DNA from: Pseudopedobacter sp044361595
Lineage (GTDB): Bacteria; Bacteroidota; Bacteroidia; Sphingobacteriales; Sphingobacteriaceae
Direction: 5' to 3'
NCBI GenBank assembly: GCA_044361595.1
Contig: JBIKIN010000003.1
Location: 1-64,000 of the forward strand
DNA: 64,000 nucleotides
Within the stretch, counting starts at the first letter, position 1. Every line of letters begins with the position of its first letter. The notes under the pieces are model-generated. The model did not search any database, was not told the DNA's origin, and saw nothing but the letters and a program-made list of their open reading frames with translations. Shown here piece after piece: positions 42,486 to 50,463 of this stretch. Made by a program: the position numbers and the translations under genes.

Positions 42486-43700
42486 ATGTTAAAAACCCCA
42501 ATATACCTAGACAATAACGCAACTACACCCATGGACCCTCGTGTTTTAGAAGCCATGTTGCCTTATTTTACAGAAAAATTTGGAAACGCAGCAAGTAGAA
42601 ATCATCCTTTTGGATGGGTTGCAGAAGAAGGTGTAGATTATGCAAGAGAGCAAGTTGCCAAATTAATTGGTGCTACAGAAAAAGAAATTATTTTCACCTC
42701 AGGCGCTACAGAATCAGATAACCTAGCTATTAAAGGTGTTTATGAGATGTATAAAGATAAGGGAAATCATATCATTACCTTAACTACAGAGCACAAAGCA
42801 GTTTTAGATGCATGTAAACACTTAGAAAAATTAGGTGCAAATATCACTTATCTAGATGTAGAATCTGACGGTTTAGTTGATTTACAAAAACTAGAAGCAG
42901 CAATGACTAACCAAACTATCTTGGTAGCCATCATGTATGCAAATAACGAAATTGGTGTAATTCAACCAGTTAAAGAAATATCTGCAATAGCACATAAATA
43001 TGGTGCATTATACTTTACAGATGCTGTACAAGCAGTAGGTAAAATACCTGTTGATGTAATTGCTGATGGTATCGATTTGTTAGCGATGTCGGCACATAAA
43101 ATGTACGGACCTAAAGGTGTAGGAGCATTATATGTAAGAAGAAAAAATCCTAGAGTTAAAGTTACTTCTCAAATGGATGGCGGAGGTCACGAGCGTGGAA
43201 TGCGTTCTGGAACTTTAAATGTACCTGGTATTGTGGGTTTAGGTAAAGCTTGCGAACTTTGCTATAACGAAATGGAAGAAGAAGCTAAACGTTTATCTGC
43301 ATTGAGAGATAAATTAGAAAGCAGTTTAACGGTATTGGAAGAATCTTATGTAAATGGAAATCCAGCACACCGTTTGCCACATACAGCAAACATTTCCTTT
43401 AAATATGTTGAAGGAGAAGGATTGATGATGGCTATGAAAGATATGGCAGTTTCATCTGGTTCTGCTTGTACCTCTGCTTCATTAGAACCATCTTATGTAT
43501 TAAAAAGCTTAGGACTTTCTGATGATTTAGCACATTCTTCTATCCGATTTGGATTAGGAAGATTTAGCACAGAAGAGGAAGTGGACTTTGCAATAGAAAA
43601 AACTAAACAAGCAGTAAATCACTTAAGAGAACTTTCTCCGCTTTGGGAAATGTTTAAAGAAGGGATAGATTTAGATTCTATTGAGTGGGCAGCTCATTAA
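42486..43700 (+). CDS. iscS: Cysteine desulfurase IscS
   Basis: A 404-residue class V PLP enzyme that removes sulfur from cysteine for Fe-S clusters and tRNA thiolation. YLDNNATTPMDPRV opens the protein; the PLP lysine is K205 in AMSAHKMYGPKG, and the persulfide cysteine is C328 in SSGSACTSASLEPSYVL. The tail is typical of NifS/IscS group I. First gene of an iscS-iscU-iscA set on the plus strand. The set lacks hscA/hscB/fdx here. Confidence 0.97.
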   Translation: MLKTPIYLDNNATTPMDPRVLEAMLPYFTEKFGNAASRNHPFGWVAEEGVDYAREQVAKLIGATEKEIIFTSGATESDNLAIKGVYEMYKDKGNHIITLTTEHKAVLDACKHLEKLGANITYLDVESDGLVDLQKLEAAMTNQTILVAIMYANNEIGVIQPVKEISAIAHKYGALYFTDAVQAVGKIPVDVIADGIDLLAMSAHKMYGPKGVGALYVRRKNPRVKVTSQMDGGGHERGMRSGTLNVPGIVGLGKACELCYNEMEEEAKRLSALRDKLESSLTVLEESYVNGNPAHRLPHTANISFKYVEGEGLMMAMKDMAVSSGSACTSASLEPSYVLKSLGLSDDLAHSSIRFGLGRFSTEEEVDFAIEKTKQAVNHLRELSPLWEMFKEGIDLDSIEWAAH

Positions 43701-43705
43701 AATAA

Positions 43706-43737
43706 TTTACGATTGAAGAATTACGATTTACGATTCA
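43706..43737 (+). repeat. Degenerate tandem repeat between iscS and iscU
   Basis: About three copies of an (A/T)TTACGATT-type unit. Such phrases look like a low-complexity intergenic repeat similar in style to the one between iscU and iscA. The rest of the spacer to 43798 is AT-rich. Confidence 0.5.
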
Positions 43738-43798
43738 GTAGTTTTTCAGTTTAATAAAATCAAAAATTGTAAATAATTAAATTAAAACTTAATAAGAC

Positions 43799-44212
43799 AT
43801 GGCATATTCAGATAAAGTAATTGATCATTATAGCAATCCAAGAAACGTTGGAACTTTAGATAAAAGTAAAAACAACGTTGGTACTGGTTTAGTTGGCGCA
43901 CCGGAGTGCGGCGACGTAATGCGTTTACAAATTGAAGTTAATGAGGATAATGTAATTACAGACGCAAAGTTTAAAACCTTTGGCTGTGGTAGCGCAATTG
44001 CATCTTCTTCTCTAGCTACAGAGTGGTTAAAAGGAAGATCTATTGATGATGCTTTAACGATAGATAACATGTCTATTGTTGAGGAATTAGCATTACCTCC
44101 GGTTAAAATTCATTGTTCGGTTTTAGCAGAAGATGCTATTAAATCTGCAATTAACGATTACCGTGTAAAAAATGGTATGCCAGCAATTGAATTAGAGAAA
44201 TCACATCATTAG
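43799..44212 (+). CDS. iscU: Fe-S cluster scaffold IscU
   Basis: A 137-residue scaffold protein. The three cluster cysteines are present in GAPECGDVM, KFKTFGCGSAIASSSLATEW and PPVKIHCSVLAEDAI; the aspartate after the first cysteine is kept. Functions with IscS upstream and IscA downstream. Standard length and start (MAYSDKVIDHYSNPRNVG). Confidence 0.97.
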   Translation: MAYSDKVIDHYSNPRNVGTLDKSKNNVGTGLVGAPECGDVMRLQIEVNEDNVITDAKFKTFGCGSAIASSSLATEWLKGRSIDDALTIDNMSIVEELALPPVKIHCSVLAEDAIKSAINDYRVKNGMPAIELEKSHH

Positions 44213-44224
44213 TCGTTAGACTTG

Positions 44225-44283
44225 AGATATGAGATTTGAGACTTAATAGTTTTCTCAAATCTCATATCTATAATCTCATATCT
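44225..44283. repeat. Perfect 17-bp inverted repeat between iscU and iscA
   Basis: AGATATGAGATTTGAGA at 44225-44241 is an exact inverted complement of 44253-44269, across an 11-base loop. A third partial copy (TAATCTCATATCT) runs to 44283, ten bases before the iscA ATG. No T run follows, so it is not an ordinary terminator. It may reduce or regulate read-through to iscA. Confidence 0.75.
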
Positions 44284-44292
44284 AATAAAAAA

Positions 44293-44619
44293 ATGGTAAC
44301 AGTAACAGATAAAGCAAAAGACAAAATAGAAGAGTTGATAAAAGACGCCGGATTAAACGAGTCTTACTTTCTTCGTGTGTCTGTAAAAGGTGGAGGTTGC
44401 TCTGGATTATCTTACAATATGGATTTTGATAACGAACTCCAAAAGGGTGACCAAGAGTTTGAAGATAAAGGTTTAAAAATTGCTTTAGACATGAAATCAT
44501 TCTTGTATTTAGCAGGCACCGAGTTAGACTTTTCTGATGGGTTAAACGGAAAAGGTTTCAATTTTGTTAATCCAAATGCATCACGTACCTGTGGTTGTGG
44601 TGAAAGTTTTTCGGTTTAG
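44293..44619 (+). CDS. iscA: IscA/HesB-family Fe-S assembly protein
   Basis: A 108-residue A-type carrier. KGGGCSGLSYNMDFD near 35 and the C-terminal RTCGCGESFSV carry the three conserved cysteines. The ATG at 44293 is chosen because it gives the family start (MVTVTDKAKDKIEEL); an upstream in-frame ATG at 44236 would lie inside the inverted repeat. Confidence 0.95.
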   Translation: MVTVTDKAKDKIEELIKDAGLNESYFLRVSVKGGGCSGLSYNMDFDNELQKGDQEFEDKGLKIALDMKSFLYLAGTELDFSDGLNGKGFNFVNPNASRTCGCGESFSV

Positions 44620-44641
44620 CTTTTCAAATTAAAATGTATTT

Positions 44642-44678
44642 AAAAGGCGATGTTTTAATTTAGAAACATCGCCTTTTT
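44642..44678. terminator. Bidirectional terminator after iscA
   Basis: AAAAGGCGATGTTT pairs with AAACATCGCCTTTT across an 8-base loop, with T residues after it and A residues before it. It serves both iscA and the converging small membrane gene. Confidence 0.85.
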
Positions 44679-44682
44679 GATT

Positions 44683-44943
44683 CTAAAATAATAAATAACC
44701 TAATCCTATTTCTACAATTAAGGTGAATAGAATAAAACCTATTAAATCATAACTCCTCTTTTCATATACAGCATAAACAAAAAACCTATATGAAAAAAGC
44801 ATCATTACTGGAAAAGAAATTAAAATAAAATATGCTTTAAAAGGAAAAGAAAAAGCGTTTACTCCAATTATAATTATTATCATTACAGAAAGCATAATAA
44901 CTACTCTTTTGTATTTCTCCTCAAAATGTTTTTCAGCTTCCAT
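44683..44943 (-). CDS. Small membrane protein of unknown function
   Basis: An 86-residue protein with a charged start (MEAEKHFEEKYKR) and three hydrophobic segments (VVIMLSVMIIIIIGVNAF, YFILISFPVMMLFSYRFFVYAV, LIGFILFTLIVEIGLGYLLF). The terminator on one side and a 155-base AT-rich spacer on the other suggest a single gene. No family recognised. Confidence 0.6.
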   Translation of the reverse strand: MEAEKHFEEKYKRVVIMLSVMIIIIIGVNAFSFPFKAYFILISFPVMMLFSYRFFVYAVYEKRSYDLIGFILFTLIVEIGLGYLLF

Positions 44944-45098
44944 GGTTTAATGTTTTATCAAATTTAATAAAAATATATTATTATTTATATTAAACAATCG
45001 AAAGGATAAACAATTTGAGATTATTATCCTTTGTATATTAAATCAAATAACCTAATATTGTTGTTCTAAAACCAATTTTTAAACCCATATCATCAATA

Positions 45099-47012
45099 AT
45101 GGATTTATTTAATCAGCAAACTACAGTGCCGCATTTATTAAGAAATGTGGTTAAACATATACATCCAGCTACTAATACTTTTCTAATCAGAAAAACGGGA
45201 AATACCTGGGAAGAAATTAGTTTCGAAACTACTTTAACAAATGCCGACGCCATTTCTGCTTATTTCTTAGAATCAGGGATAAATAAAGGAGATCGATTGG
45301 CATTTATAATCGAAAACTGTCCGGAATATGTTTATTACGACCAAGCTTTACAACAAATTGGCTGTATTAATACTTCCATTTATCCTACCTTATCAGAAGC
45401 GGAGATAGAATATATTCTTTTAGACTCTGGCGCTAAAACCATTTTGGTAGGAAGTCCATTTCTGTTAAAAAAGGTAATCAAAATTGCCAATCATTGCCCT
45501 GATTTAATTAGGATAATCCCAGTTTTTAATGATTTTCAAAAAATTACGGAGAAAGCAGTATTAAATGCTGGTGTTTTAAGTTTAGACCAAGTAATTGAAG
45601 AAGGTAAAAATAAATTAAACAATTACTCAACTCAAATTGATGCTTTAAGAGCATCGGTTATGCCTTCAGATATTTCATCATTAATTTATACATCAGGCAC
45701 AACTGGAACACCAAAAGGCGTCATGTTAACGCATTCTAACTTTGTAGAGAATGTAAAAGTTTGTTTAGAGCAAATCCCAGTTATTGATGAAAACGAGACC
45801 TTTTTATCGTTCTTGCCATTGTCGCATGTATTTGAACGCACTGCAACCTACCACGTATGTTGCGCTAAGGGTTGTAAAATAGCTTTTGCGCAAAGTCTAG
45901 AATTACTAGCAAAAAACATGGGTGAAGTAAAGCCCACAGTCATGTCTTGCGTACCTCGTTTATTAGAAAAAATACACGATAAGGCGATTAAAGGTGGTAC
46001 TGCTGCTGGGGGCACTAAAGCTAAAATATTTTTATGGGCTTTAGAAGTTGGTCAAAAGCATCGCGAAGTTAAAGAAGCAGGTAAAAGTCCTAACTTCATA
46101 TTATCTGCTAAACATAGCATCGCAGAAAAATTAGTTTTTAGCAAAATTAAAGAAAAAACAGGCGGACGTTTAAAATTTATGATTTCTGGTGGTGCAGCAT
46201 TACCTAAAAATGTAGGAGAATTTTTTGGGAATTTAGGAATCAAGATATTGGAAGGATTTGGCTTAACAGAAACATCACCGGTAATGTCTGTAACAGAATA
46301 TCACCGTCAGGTTTATGGTACAGTGGGCCGAGTAATTCCAGGGATAGAGGTTGGGATTCAAGATGTTGAAACTAAAAAATTTATCAATATTCAAACACAT
46401 CATACTTTTAAGGAAGATTTTACCTGCGATGAAGGTGAAATTTGCGTAAGAGGGCATTGTGTGATGAAAGGCTATTGGAATAAGCCAAATGAAACTGCAG
46501 AAGTAATTGATGAAGATGGTTGGTTTCATACAGGTGATGTAGGTAGATTTTATAAAGGTAACCTACAAATTACCGATAGAATTAAGAACATGTTAGTAAA
46601 TGCTTACGGTAAAAATATTTATCCTACTCCCGTAGAAAACACTTACTTAAAAAGCCCAAAAATTGAAGGTGTATTTTTAATTGGTGATAAAAAAGAATAT
46701 GTAACTGCTATTATTACACCAAATAGAGAAACGATGCAAGAAACTTTCTCTCTTAACGATGCATTTTTTAATCTTCCAGATGTTTTTATAGATGATGAAA
46801 ATATTGTATCATGGATTAATGAGGATATTAAGAAATTATCTAACGAACTAGCCAAATTTGAAAGAATAAAGAACTTTATTATTAAACGTAATGCTTTTAC
46901 GGTAGAAGAAGGTGATATCACACCTACCATGAAACCAAAACGTAAAGTAATTGAGAAGAAATACGCCGAAGCCATAGAAGAAATGTATTTGAATAGTGTT
47001 GAAGCTGACTAG
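45099..47012 (+). CDS. fadD: Long-chain fatty-acid-CoA ligase (AMP-forming)
   Basis: A 637-residue acyl-adenylate-forming enzyme. YTSGTTGTPKGVML (197-210) is the ATP motif, FLSFLPLSHVFERTA and ISGGAALPKNVGEFF follow, and ILEGFGLTETSPVMS and GWFHTGDVGRF complete the ANL core. The C-terminal lysine lies in TPTMKPKRKVI. It activates fatty acids for lipid synthesis or degradation. Length and LPLSHVFER match the long-chain FadD15/ACSL branch common in this phylum. It probably precedes the MFS gene in one transcript (42-base gap). Confidence 0.92.
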   Translation: MDLFNQQTTVPHLLRNVVKHIHPATNTFLIRKTGNTWEEISFETTLTNADAISAYFLESGINKGDRLAFIIENCPEYVYYDQALQQIGCINTSIYPTLSEAEIEYILLDSGAKTILVGSPFLLKKVIKIANHCPDLIRIIPVFNDFQKITEKAVLNAGVLSLDQVIEEGKNKLNNYSTQIDALRASVMPSDISSLIYTSGTTGTPKGVMLTHSNFVENVKVCLEQIPVIDENETFLSFLPLSHVFERTATYHVCCAKGCKIAFAQSLELLAKNMGEVKPTVMSCVPRLLEKIHDKAIKGGTAAGGTKAKIFLWALEVGQKHREVKEAGKSPNFILSAKHSIAEKLVFSKIKEKTGGRLKFMISGGAALPKNVGEFFGNLGIKILEGFGLTETSPVMSVTEYHRQVYGTVGRVIPGIEVGIQDVETKKFINIQTHHTFKEDFTCDEGEICVRGHCVMKGYWNKPNETAEVIDEDGWFHTGDVGRFYKGNLQITDRIKNMLVNAYGKNIYPTPVENTYLKSPKIEGVFLIGDKKEYVTAIITPNRETMQETFSLNDAFFNLPDVFIDDENIVSWINEDIKKLSNELAKFERIKNFIIKRNAFTVEEGDITPTMKPKRKVIEKKYAEAIEEMYLNSVEAD

Positions 47013-47054
47013 AAATTAGCAACACTTTCAAAACATAATTGGATATTTGTATCC

Positions 47055-48200
47055 ATGGAGTTAAGTGGAGAATTAGAGCGCAAAAAACTATTTTTAAAAT
47101 CATTTTTCTTTTTATCTGGGTTATTATTTGCCTCATGGGCATCTAGAATTCCTACCATAAAAAGTGAGTTATTATTAAACGATGCCGAGTTAGGTTCGCT
47201 ATTATTTGTTTTACCTATAGGTTCTTTAATTGGTTTACCATTTTCGGGATTTTTAGTTTCTAGATTTAATACCAGAAAACTGATTATATCGTCGGTGATT
47301 TTACAAATATTAACGCTTATTTGTATAGGTTTAGCTTCAAATATCTACTTTTTAGCTACCGCATTATTCTTTTTTGCATTTGCCATGCGTATTTTAAATA
47401 TCGCCGTAAATACACAATCTGTAAATCTTCAGAAACTTTTTGATAAACCTATTATTGGAGGCTTTCATGGGATATGGAGTTTAGGCGGTATTTTTGGAGC
47501 AGGATTTACTTCTTTACTATTGATTATGAATATCAGTATAGAAATTCATTTTATTTTAGTAGCCCTTATTTCTTTTCTTATTGCTATATTTTCCTATCCT
47601 AAATTATTAAAAGGAGACAAAGCAGATAAAGGCAATAAGTTAATTTTTGGCAAGCCAGATCCATTTATCATGAGGCTTGGTTTACTCACATTTTTTGCGG
47701 CAATATGTGAAGGTGGAATGTTTGATTGGAGCGGTATATATTTTAAGGAAGTGTTAAAAACTTCTGTATTTACCTATGGCTATTTTACCTTCCTGGTGTT
47801 TATGGCCATTTTTAGGTTTGCTTCTGATTTAATAGTTTCTAAAATTGGTATTGCTAGAAATTATATTTTAAGTACCATTTTGATAGTTATAGGAATCGTC
47901 ATTTCTATTGCTTTACCTTATTTTTGGTTTGGAATTATTGGTTTTGCCTTAGTAGGTATGGGAACGGCATCTATTTTTCCAATGACGTTAGGGATGGCTG
48001 GTAAATCAACCAAATACTCTGCCGGAATGGGAATTTCTATCATTGCAACTTATACCATTTTAGGAATGCTGTTAGGCCCACCTCTAATTGGATATCTATC
48101 GCATGTATTTAATTTAAAATTGGCTTTTATATTATTTGCAATTTCTGGAGCTATGTTTATTCCAATCTCTAGAAGTTTGTTTAAACTTGAAAAATATTAA
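47055..48200 (+). CDS. MFS transporter
   Basis: A 381-residue transporter with about 12 membrane helices. Typical loop motifs are seen at GFLVSRFNTRKL (between helices 2 and 3) and FASDLIVSKIG (between helices 8 and 9), and the FWFGIIGFALVGMGTASIFP stretch resembles the fucose/YbjJ-like branch of MFS. Substrate unknown. It is eleven bases ahead of the YceH-like gene. Confidence 0.88.
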   Translation: MELSGELERKKLFLKSFFFLSGLLFASWASRIPTIKSELLLNDAELGSLLFVLPIGSLIGLPFSGFLVSRFNTRKLIISSVILQILTLICIGLASNIYFLATALFFFAFAMRILNIAVNTQSVNLQKLFDKPIIGGFHGIWSLGGIFGAGFTSLLLIMNISIEIHFILVALISFLIAIFSYPKLLKGDKADKGNKLIFGKPDPFIMRLGLLTFFAAICEGGMFDWSGIYFKEVLKTSVFTYGYFTFLVFMAIFRFASDLIVSKIGIARNYILSTILIVIGIVISIALPYFWFGIIGFALVGMGTASIFPMTLGMAGKSTKYSAGMGISIIATYTILGMLLGPPLIGYLSHVFNLKLAFILFAISGAMFIPISRSLFKLEKY

Positions 48201-48211
48201 TCTAAAAATCC

Positions 48212-48862
48212 ATGTCAACAACTATACTTCCTTTATTATCTGATCAAGAAATTCGTGTTTTAGGTTCGTTAATAGAAAAAAGCCGAACAACGCCTGATTA
48301 TTATCCCATGACTTTAAATAGTTTAACAGCGGCATGTAATCAAAAAAGTGCTAGAAAACCGGTTGTTGAGTATGATGAAGGAACAATTATTTTAACATTG
48401 GATAGCCTAAAGAAAAAAGGGTTAATATCAACAGCTACAGGTGGAAGTAGCAGATCTACCAAGTACAAACACAATCTTGCTATCGTATTTCCAATTGTAC
48501 CAGCTCAGCTAGTTATTATTTGTTTGTTGCTGTTAAGAGGAGCACAAACACCGGGCGAACTTAATACAAACTCTGGTAGATTATATGAATTTGAAACCCT
48601 TGATGAAGTAAATGAAGTGATAGAGCAATTGGTGAATTTTGAGCCCTCTTTTCTAGTGCAATTGCCAAAAAGAACCGGACAAAAAGAAGTCAGATATATG
48701 CATTTATTTGGTGGCGAACCTCAAATTGAAGAAGATGAGCCTTTTTCAGAACCTGCAAGAAAATCTGTTAATGAGTTAGAACAAAGAATACAAACTTTAG
48801 AAGAAAATTATGCTAATCTTAAAGCTGATTTTGATAAACTGATGAAAGAGTTGATGGGTTAA
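48212..48862 (+). CDS. YceH-like (UPF0502/DUF480) protein
   Basis: A 216-residue protein with the DUF480 tandem winged-helix layout: SDQEIRVLGSLIEKSRTTPDYYPMTLNSL, NQKSARKPVVEYDEGTI and the second motif RGAQTPGELNTNSGRLYEF. The C-terminal 30 residues form a coiled coil (NELEQRIQTLEENYANLKADF). Its role is not established; the winged helices suggest nucleic-acid binding. Tail overlap of four bases with the toxin gene. Confidence 0.9.
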   Translation: MSTTILPLLSDQEIRVLGSLIEKSRTTPDYYPMTLNSLTAACNQKSARKPVVEYDEGTIILTLDSLKKKGLISTATGGSSRSTKYKHNLAIVFPIVPAQLVIICLLLLRGAQTPGELNTNSGRLYEFETLDEVNEVIEQLVNFEPSFLVQLPKRTGQKEVRYMHLFGGEPQIEEDEPFSEPARKSVNELEQRIQTLEENYANLKADFDKLMKELMG

Positions 48863-49161
48863 AAATTATTACTTTTTGGGTTTTGTCTATTGTCGATAAA
48901 TGAAATTAACTCTACTCTACTTTCTTGAATATTAACTCTATAAACAATAGAAACTTGTTTAATAATTAAACCAATATGAACATTATCGAGTTTATTTGAT
49001 TTTTTGAAAGAAATAGGGTTTTGGCTTACAATCTTGAGAAAATCAGAAACTCTTTTAGTGAAATAAAAAATTTCTTTGTTGGTAAAATGCTTTTCTAGGT
49101 ATTCTATTCTTTTTTCAAATGTAGAAATAGACTTTTTAGTCCAAACTATTTCAAATTCCAT
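48859..49161 (-). CDS. ParE/RelE-family toxin
   Basis: A 100-residue type II toxin-antitoxin toxin. The EIVWTKKSISTFEKRIEYLEKHF opening, the KIVSQNPISFKKSNKLDNVH middle and IKQVSIVYRVNIQESRVELISFIDNRQNP closing follow the ParE/RelE fold of small Bacteroidota toxins. Expected to target gyrase (ParE) or ribosome-bound mRNA (RelE); which cannot be decided here. Its start overlaps the antitoxin by 16 bases, the usual coupled order with antitoxin first. Confidence 0.85.
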   Translation of the reverse strand: MEFEIVWTKKSISTFEKRIEYLEKHFTNKEIFYFTKRVSDFLKIVSQNPISFKKSNKLDNVHIGLIIKQVSIVYRVNIQESRVELISFIDNRQNPKSNNF

Positions 49162-49385
49162 TTTTCGAAAGTCTTTTTAACTTCATTATTGCTGACAAAC
49201 TCTCCATTATCTGCTTGACGAATACCTTCTAAAATATCATTCTTACTATTGAAATCTAAATGCTCAAACCAATCAGAATCATGATTTTGCTCATTGAATA
49301 ATGCTTGAACTTCAAAAATTAAAGCCTCATCATTACTTTTTATAATTTTCTCTAACAATACTAATTTTTCTGCTTCTAAATTCAT
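49146..49385 (-). CDS. Antitoxin of the ParE/RelE-type pair
   Basis: A 79-residue acidic protein with a helical N-terminus (EAEKLVLLEKIIKSNDEALIFEVQAL) and the C-terminal motif KNDILEGIRQADNGEFVSNNEVKKTFEKW. The latter is typical of the small antitoxins paired with ParE/RelE toxins in this phylum. Probably autoregulates its own promoter; the 105-base spacer to the divergent lipoprotein gene shows no clear consensus. Confidence 0.82.
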   Translation of the reverse strand: MNLEAEKLVLLEKIIKSNDEALIFEVQALFNEQNHDSDWFEHLDFNSKNDILEGIRQADNGEFVSNNEVKKTFEKWNLK

Positions 49386-49490
49386 CTCGATAAATTATTA
49401 ATTTTAGAAATCCTAAATAATTCACAATTTACATAAATTTTTAATTGTGTTTAAATAAACTTTAATTCTAAAACTTTCGTTTTTCCATTT

Positions 49491-50252
49491 ATGATTATGA
49501 CATCTAAAAAAGACAAAAACACCTTTTTTTTATTTTCAATAATTACATTTCTGGTAACCTCCTGCTCATCTGTTTATATGCCCAATGTACCTAACAGCCC
49601 CATGTTAAGCAAAAAGGGCGAAGTTCATGCATCGGGACATGTATCGCTTAAAGGAAATGTAGATTTAAATACAGCTTTTGCTGTTTCTGATCATATTGGT
49701 GTGCTATTTAATGGGTCTTTTATTAATCAAGACAAAAGAAAAAAAGATTTTAGACAAGATTTAGTTGAAGGCGGAGTGGGCTACTTTACCACTTTTGGAG
49801 CAGAAAATAATAGAATATTAGAGTTTTACACTGGTTTAGGAAAAGGCACTACTGACAGAACTTTTAGGACATTTGCAGATGATGGAAGCTTTACCAGCGA
49901 TATACAAGAAGTAAGATTTAATAAGTTTTTTATCCAAGCCAATTACAGTACTAAAGAAAAGAAATCGCTTACTTTATTTGGTAAAACATATCCATTAAAT
50001 TATGGAACCATCATTAGAGTTAGTCATGTAAACATGATAGATTTTACAAGAAACAATATTAATCAGCCTTTTGAGGATAATATTTTCATAGAACCAGTTT
50101 TCTTTACTCGCTTAAAACTTAATCAGAATTTACAACTTCAATACGCTAGTGGCAGTAATATTGGTTTAAAAAACAGAGATTTTTTAACCGCTGGCAACTC
50201 GGTATTTACTTTTGGTGTGGTGTGGAATATTGGAGGCACAAAATTTAATTAA
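49491..50252 (+). CDS. Outer-membrane lipoprotein, beta-barrel-like
   Basis: A 253-residue predicted lipoprotein: the N-terminus ends FLVTSCSS, a lipobox with Cys about 25 residues in. The mature part is built of alternating strands (EVHASGHVSLKGN, LNTAFAVSDHIGVLFNGSF, GVGYFTTFG, FTFGVVWNIGG) typical of small outer-membrane barrels. No family assigned. Either ATG (49491 or 49497) works. Confidence 0.72.
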   Translation: MIMTSKKDKNTFFLFSIITFLVTSCSSVYMPNVPNSPMLSKKGEVHASGHVSLKGNVDLNTAFAVSDHIGVLFNGSFINQDKRKKDFRQDLVEGGVGYFTTFGAENNRILEFYTGLGKGTTDRTFRTFADDGSFTSDIQEVRFNKFFIQANYSTKEKKSLTLFGKTYPLNYGTIIRVSHVNMIDFTRNNINQPFEDNIFIEPVFFTRLKLNQNLQLQYASGSNIGLKNRDFLTAGNSVFTFGVVWNIGGTKFN

Positions 50253-50283
50253 CAAAAAACAAGCTTTTAGTGCACAGGCTTTT

Positions 50284-50370
50284 GCGGCAGGGATTGTAGT
50301 GGTTTAGTTGCGGTTTTTTTTAACCGCAACCGTAACAAAGTGAAGCCACGCAAAGCCCGCTCGGCCGCCC
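50284..50370 (+). repeat. Dispersed intergenic element, copy 5 (divergent)
   Basis: A divergent member: GCGGCAGGGATTGTAGTGG at its start, AAAGCCCG inside and GCCGCCC at the end. The variable hairpin is GTTGCGGTT/AACCGCAAC (50307-50330). It lies between the lipoprotein gene and lysS. Confidence 0.6.
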
Positions 50371-50410
50371 AAAATTTAATCATTGTCATCCTCAAACAAT
50401 TAACCTATAA

Positions 50411-50444
50411 TTTGATTATTTAAACATATAAAACCGTATTTTTG
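50411..50444 (+). promoter_or_regulatory. Probable lysS promoter
   Basis: TTTG at 50411-50414 and TATTTTTG at 50437-50444, 20 bases ahead of the ATG. The 22-base spacer is slightly long, so the -7 box is more certain than the -33 box. Confidence 0.55.
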
Positions 50445-50463
50445 CCCAAATTTTTACAAGAGA

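Noticed and set aside
45784..46529. Reverse ORFs in the acyl-CoA ligase gene
   Set aside because: Shadow frames within a complete, well-conserved enzyme gene.
48859..49385. Toxin-antitoxin pair as a novel defence system
   Set aside because: It looks like an ordinary ParE/RelE-type pair with the usual overlap and order.
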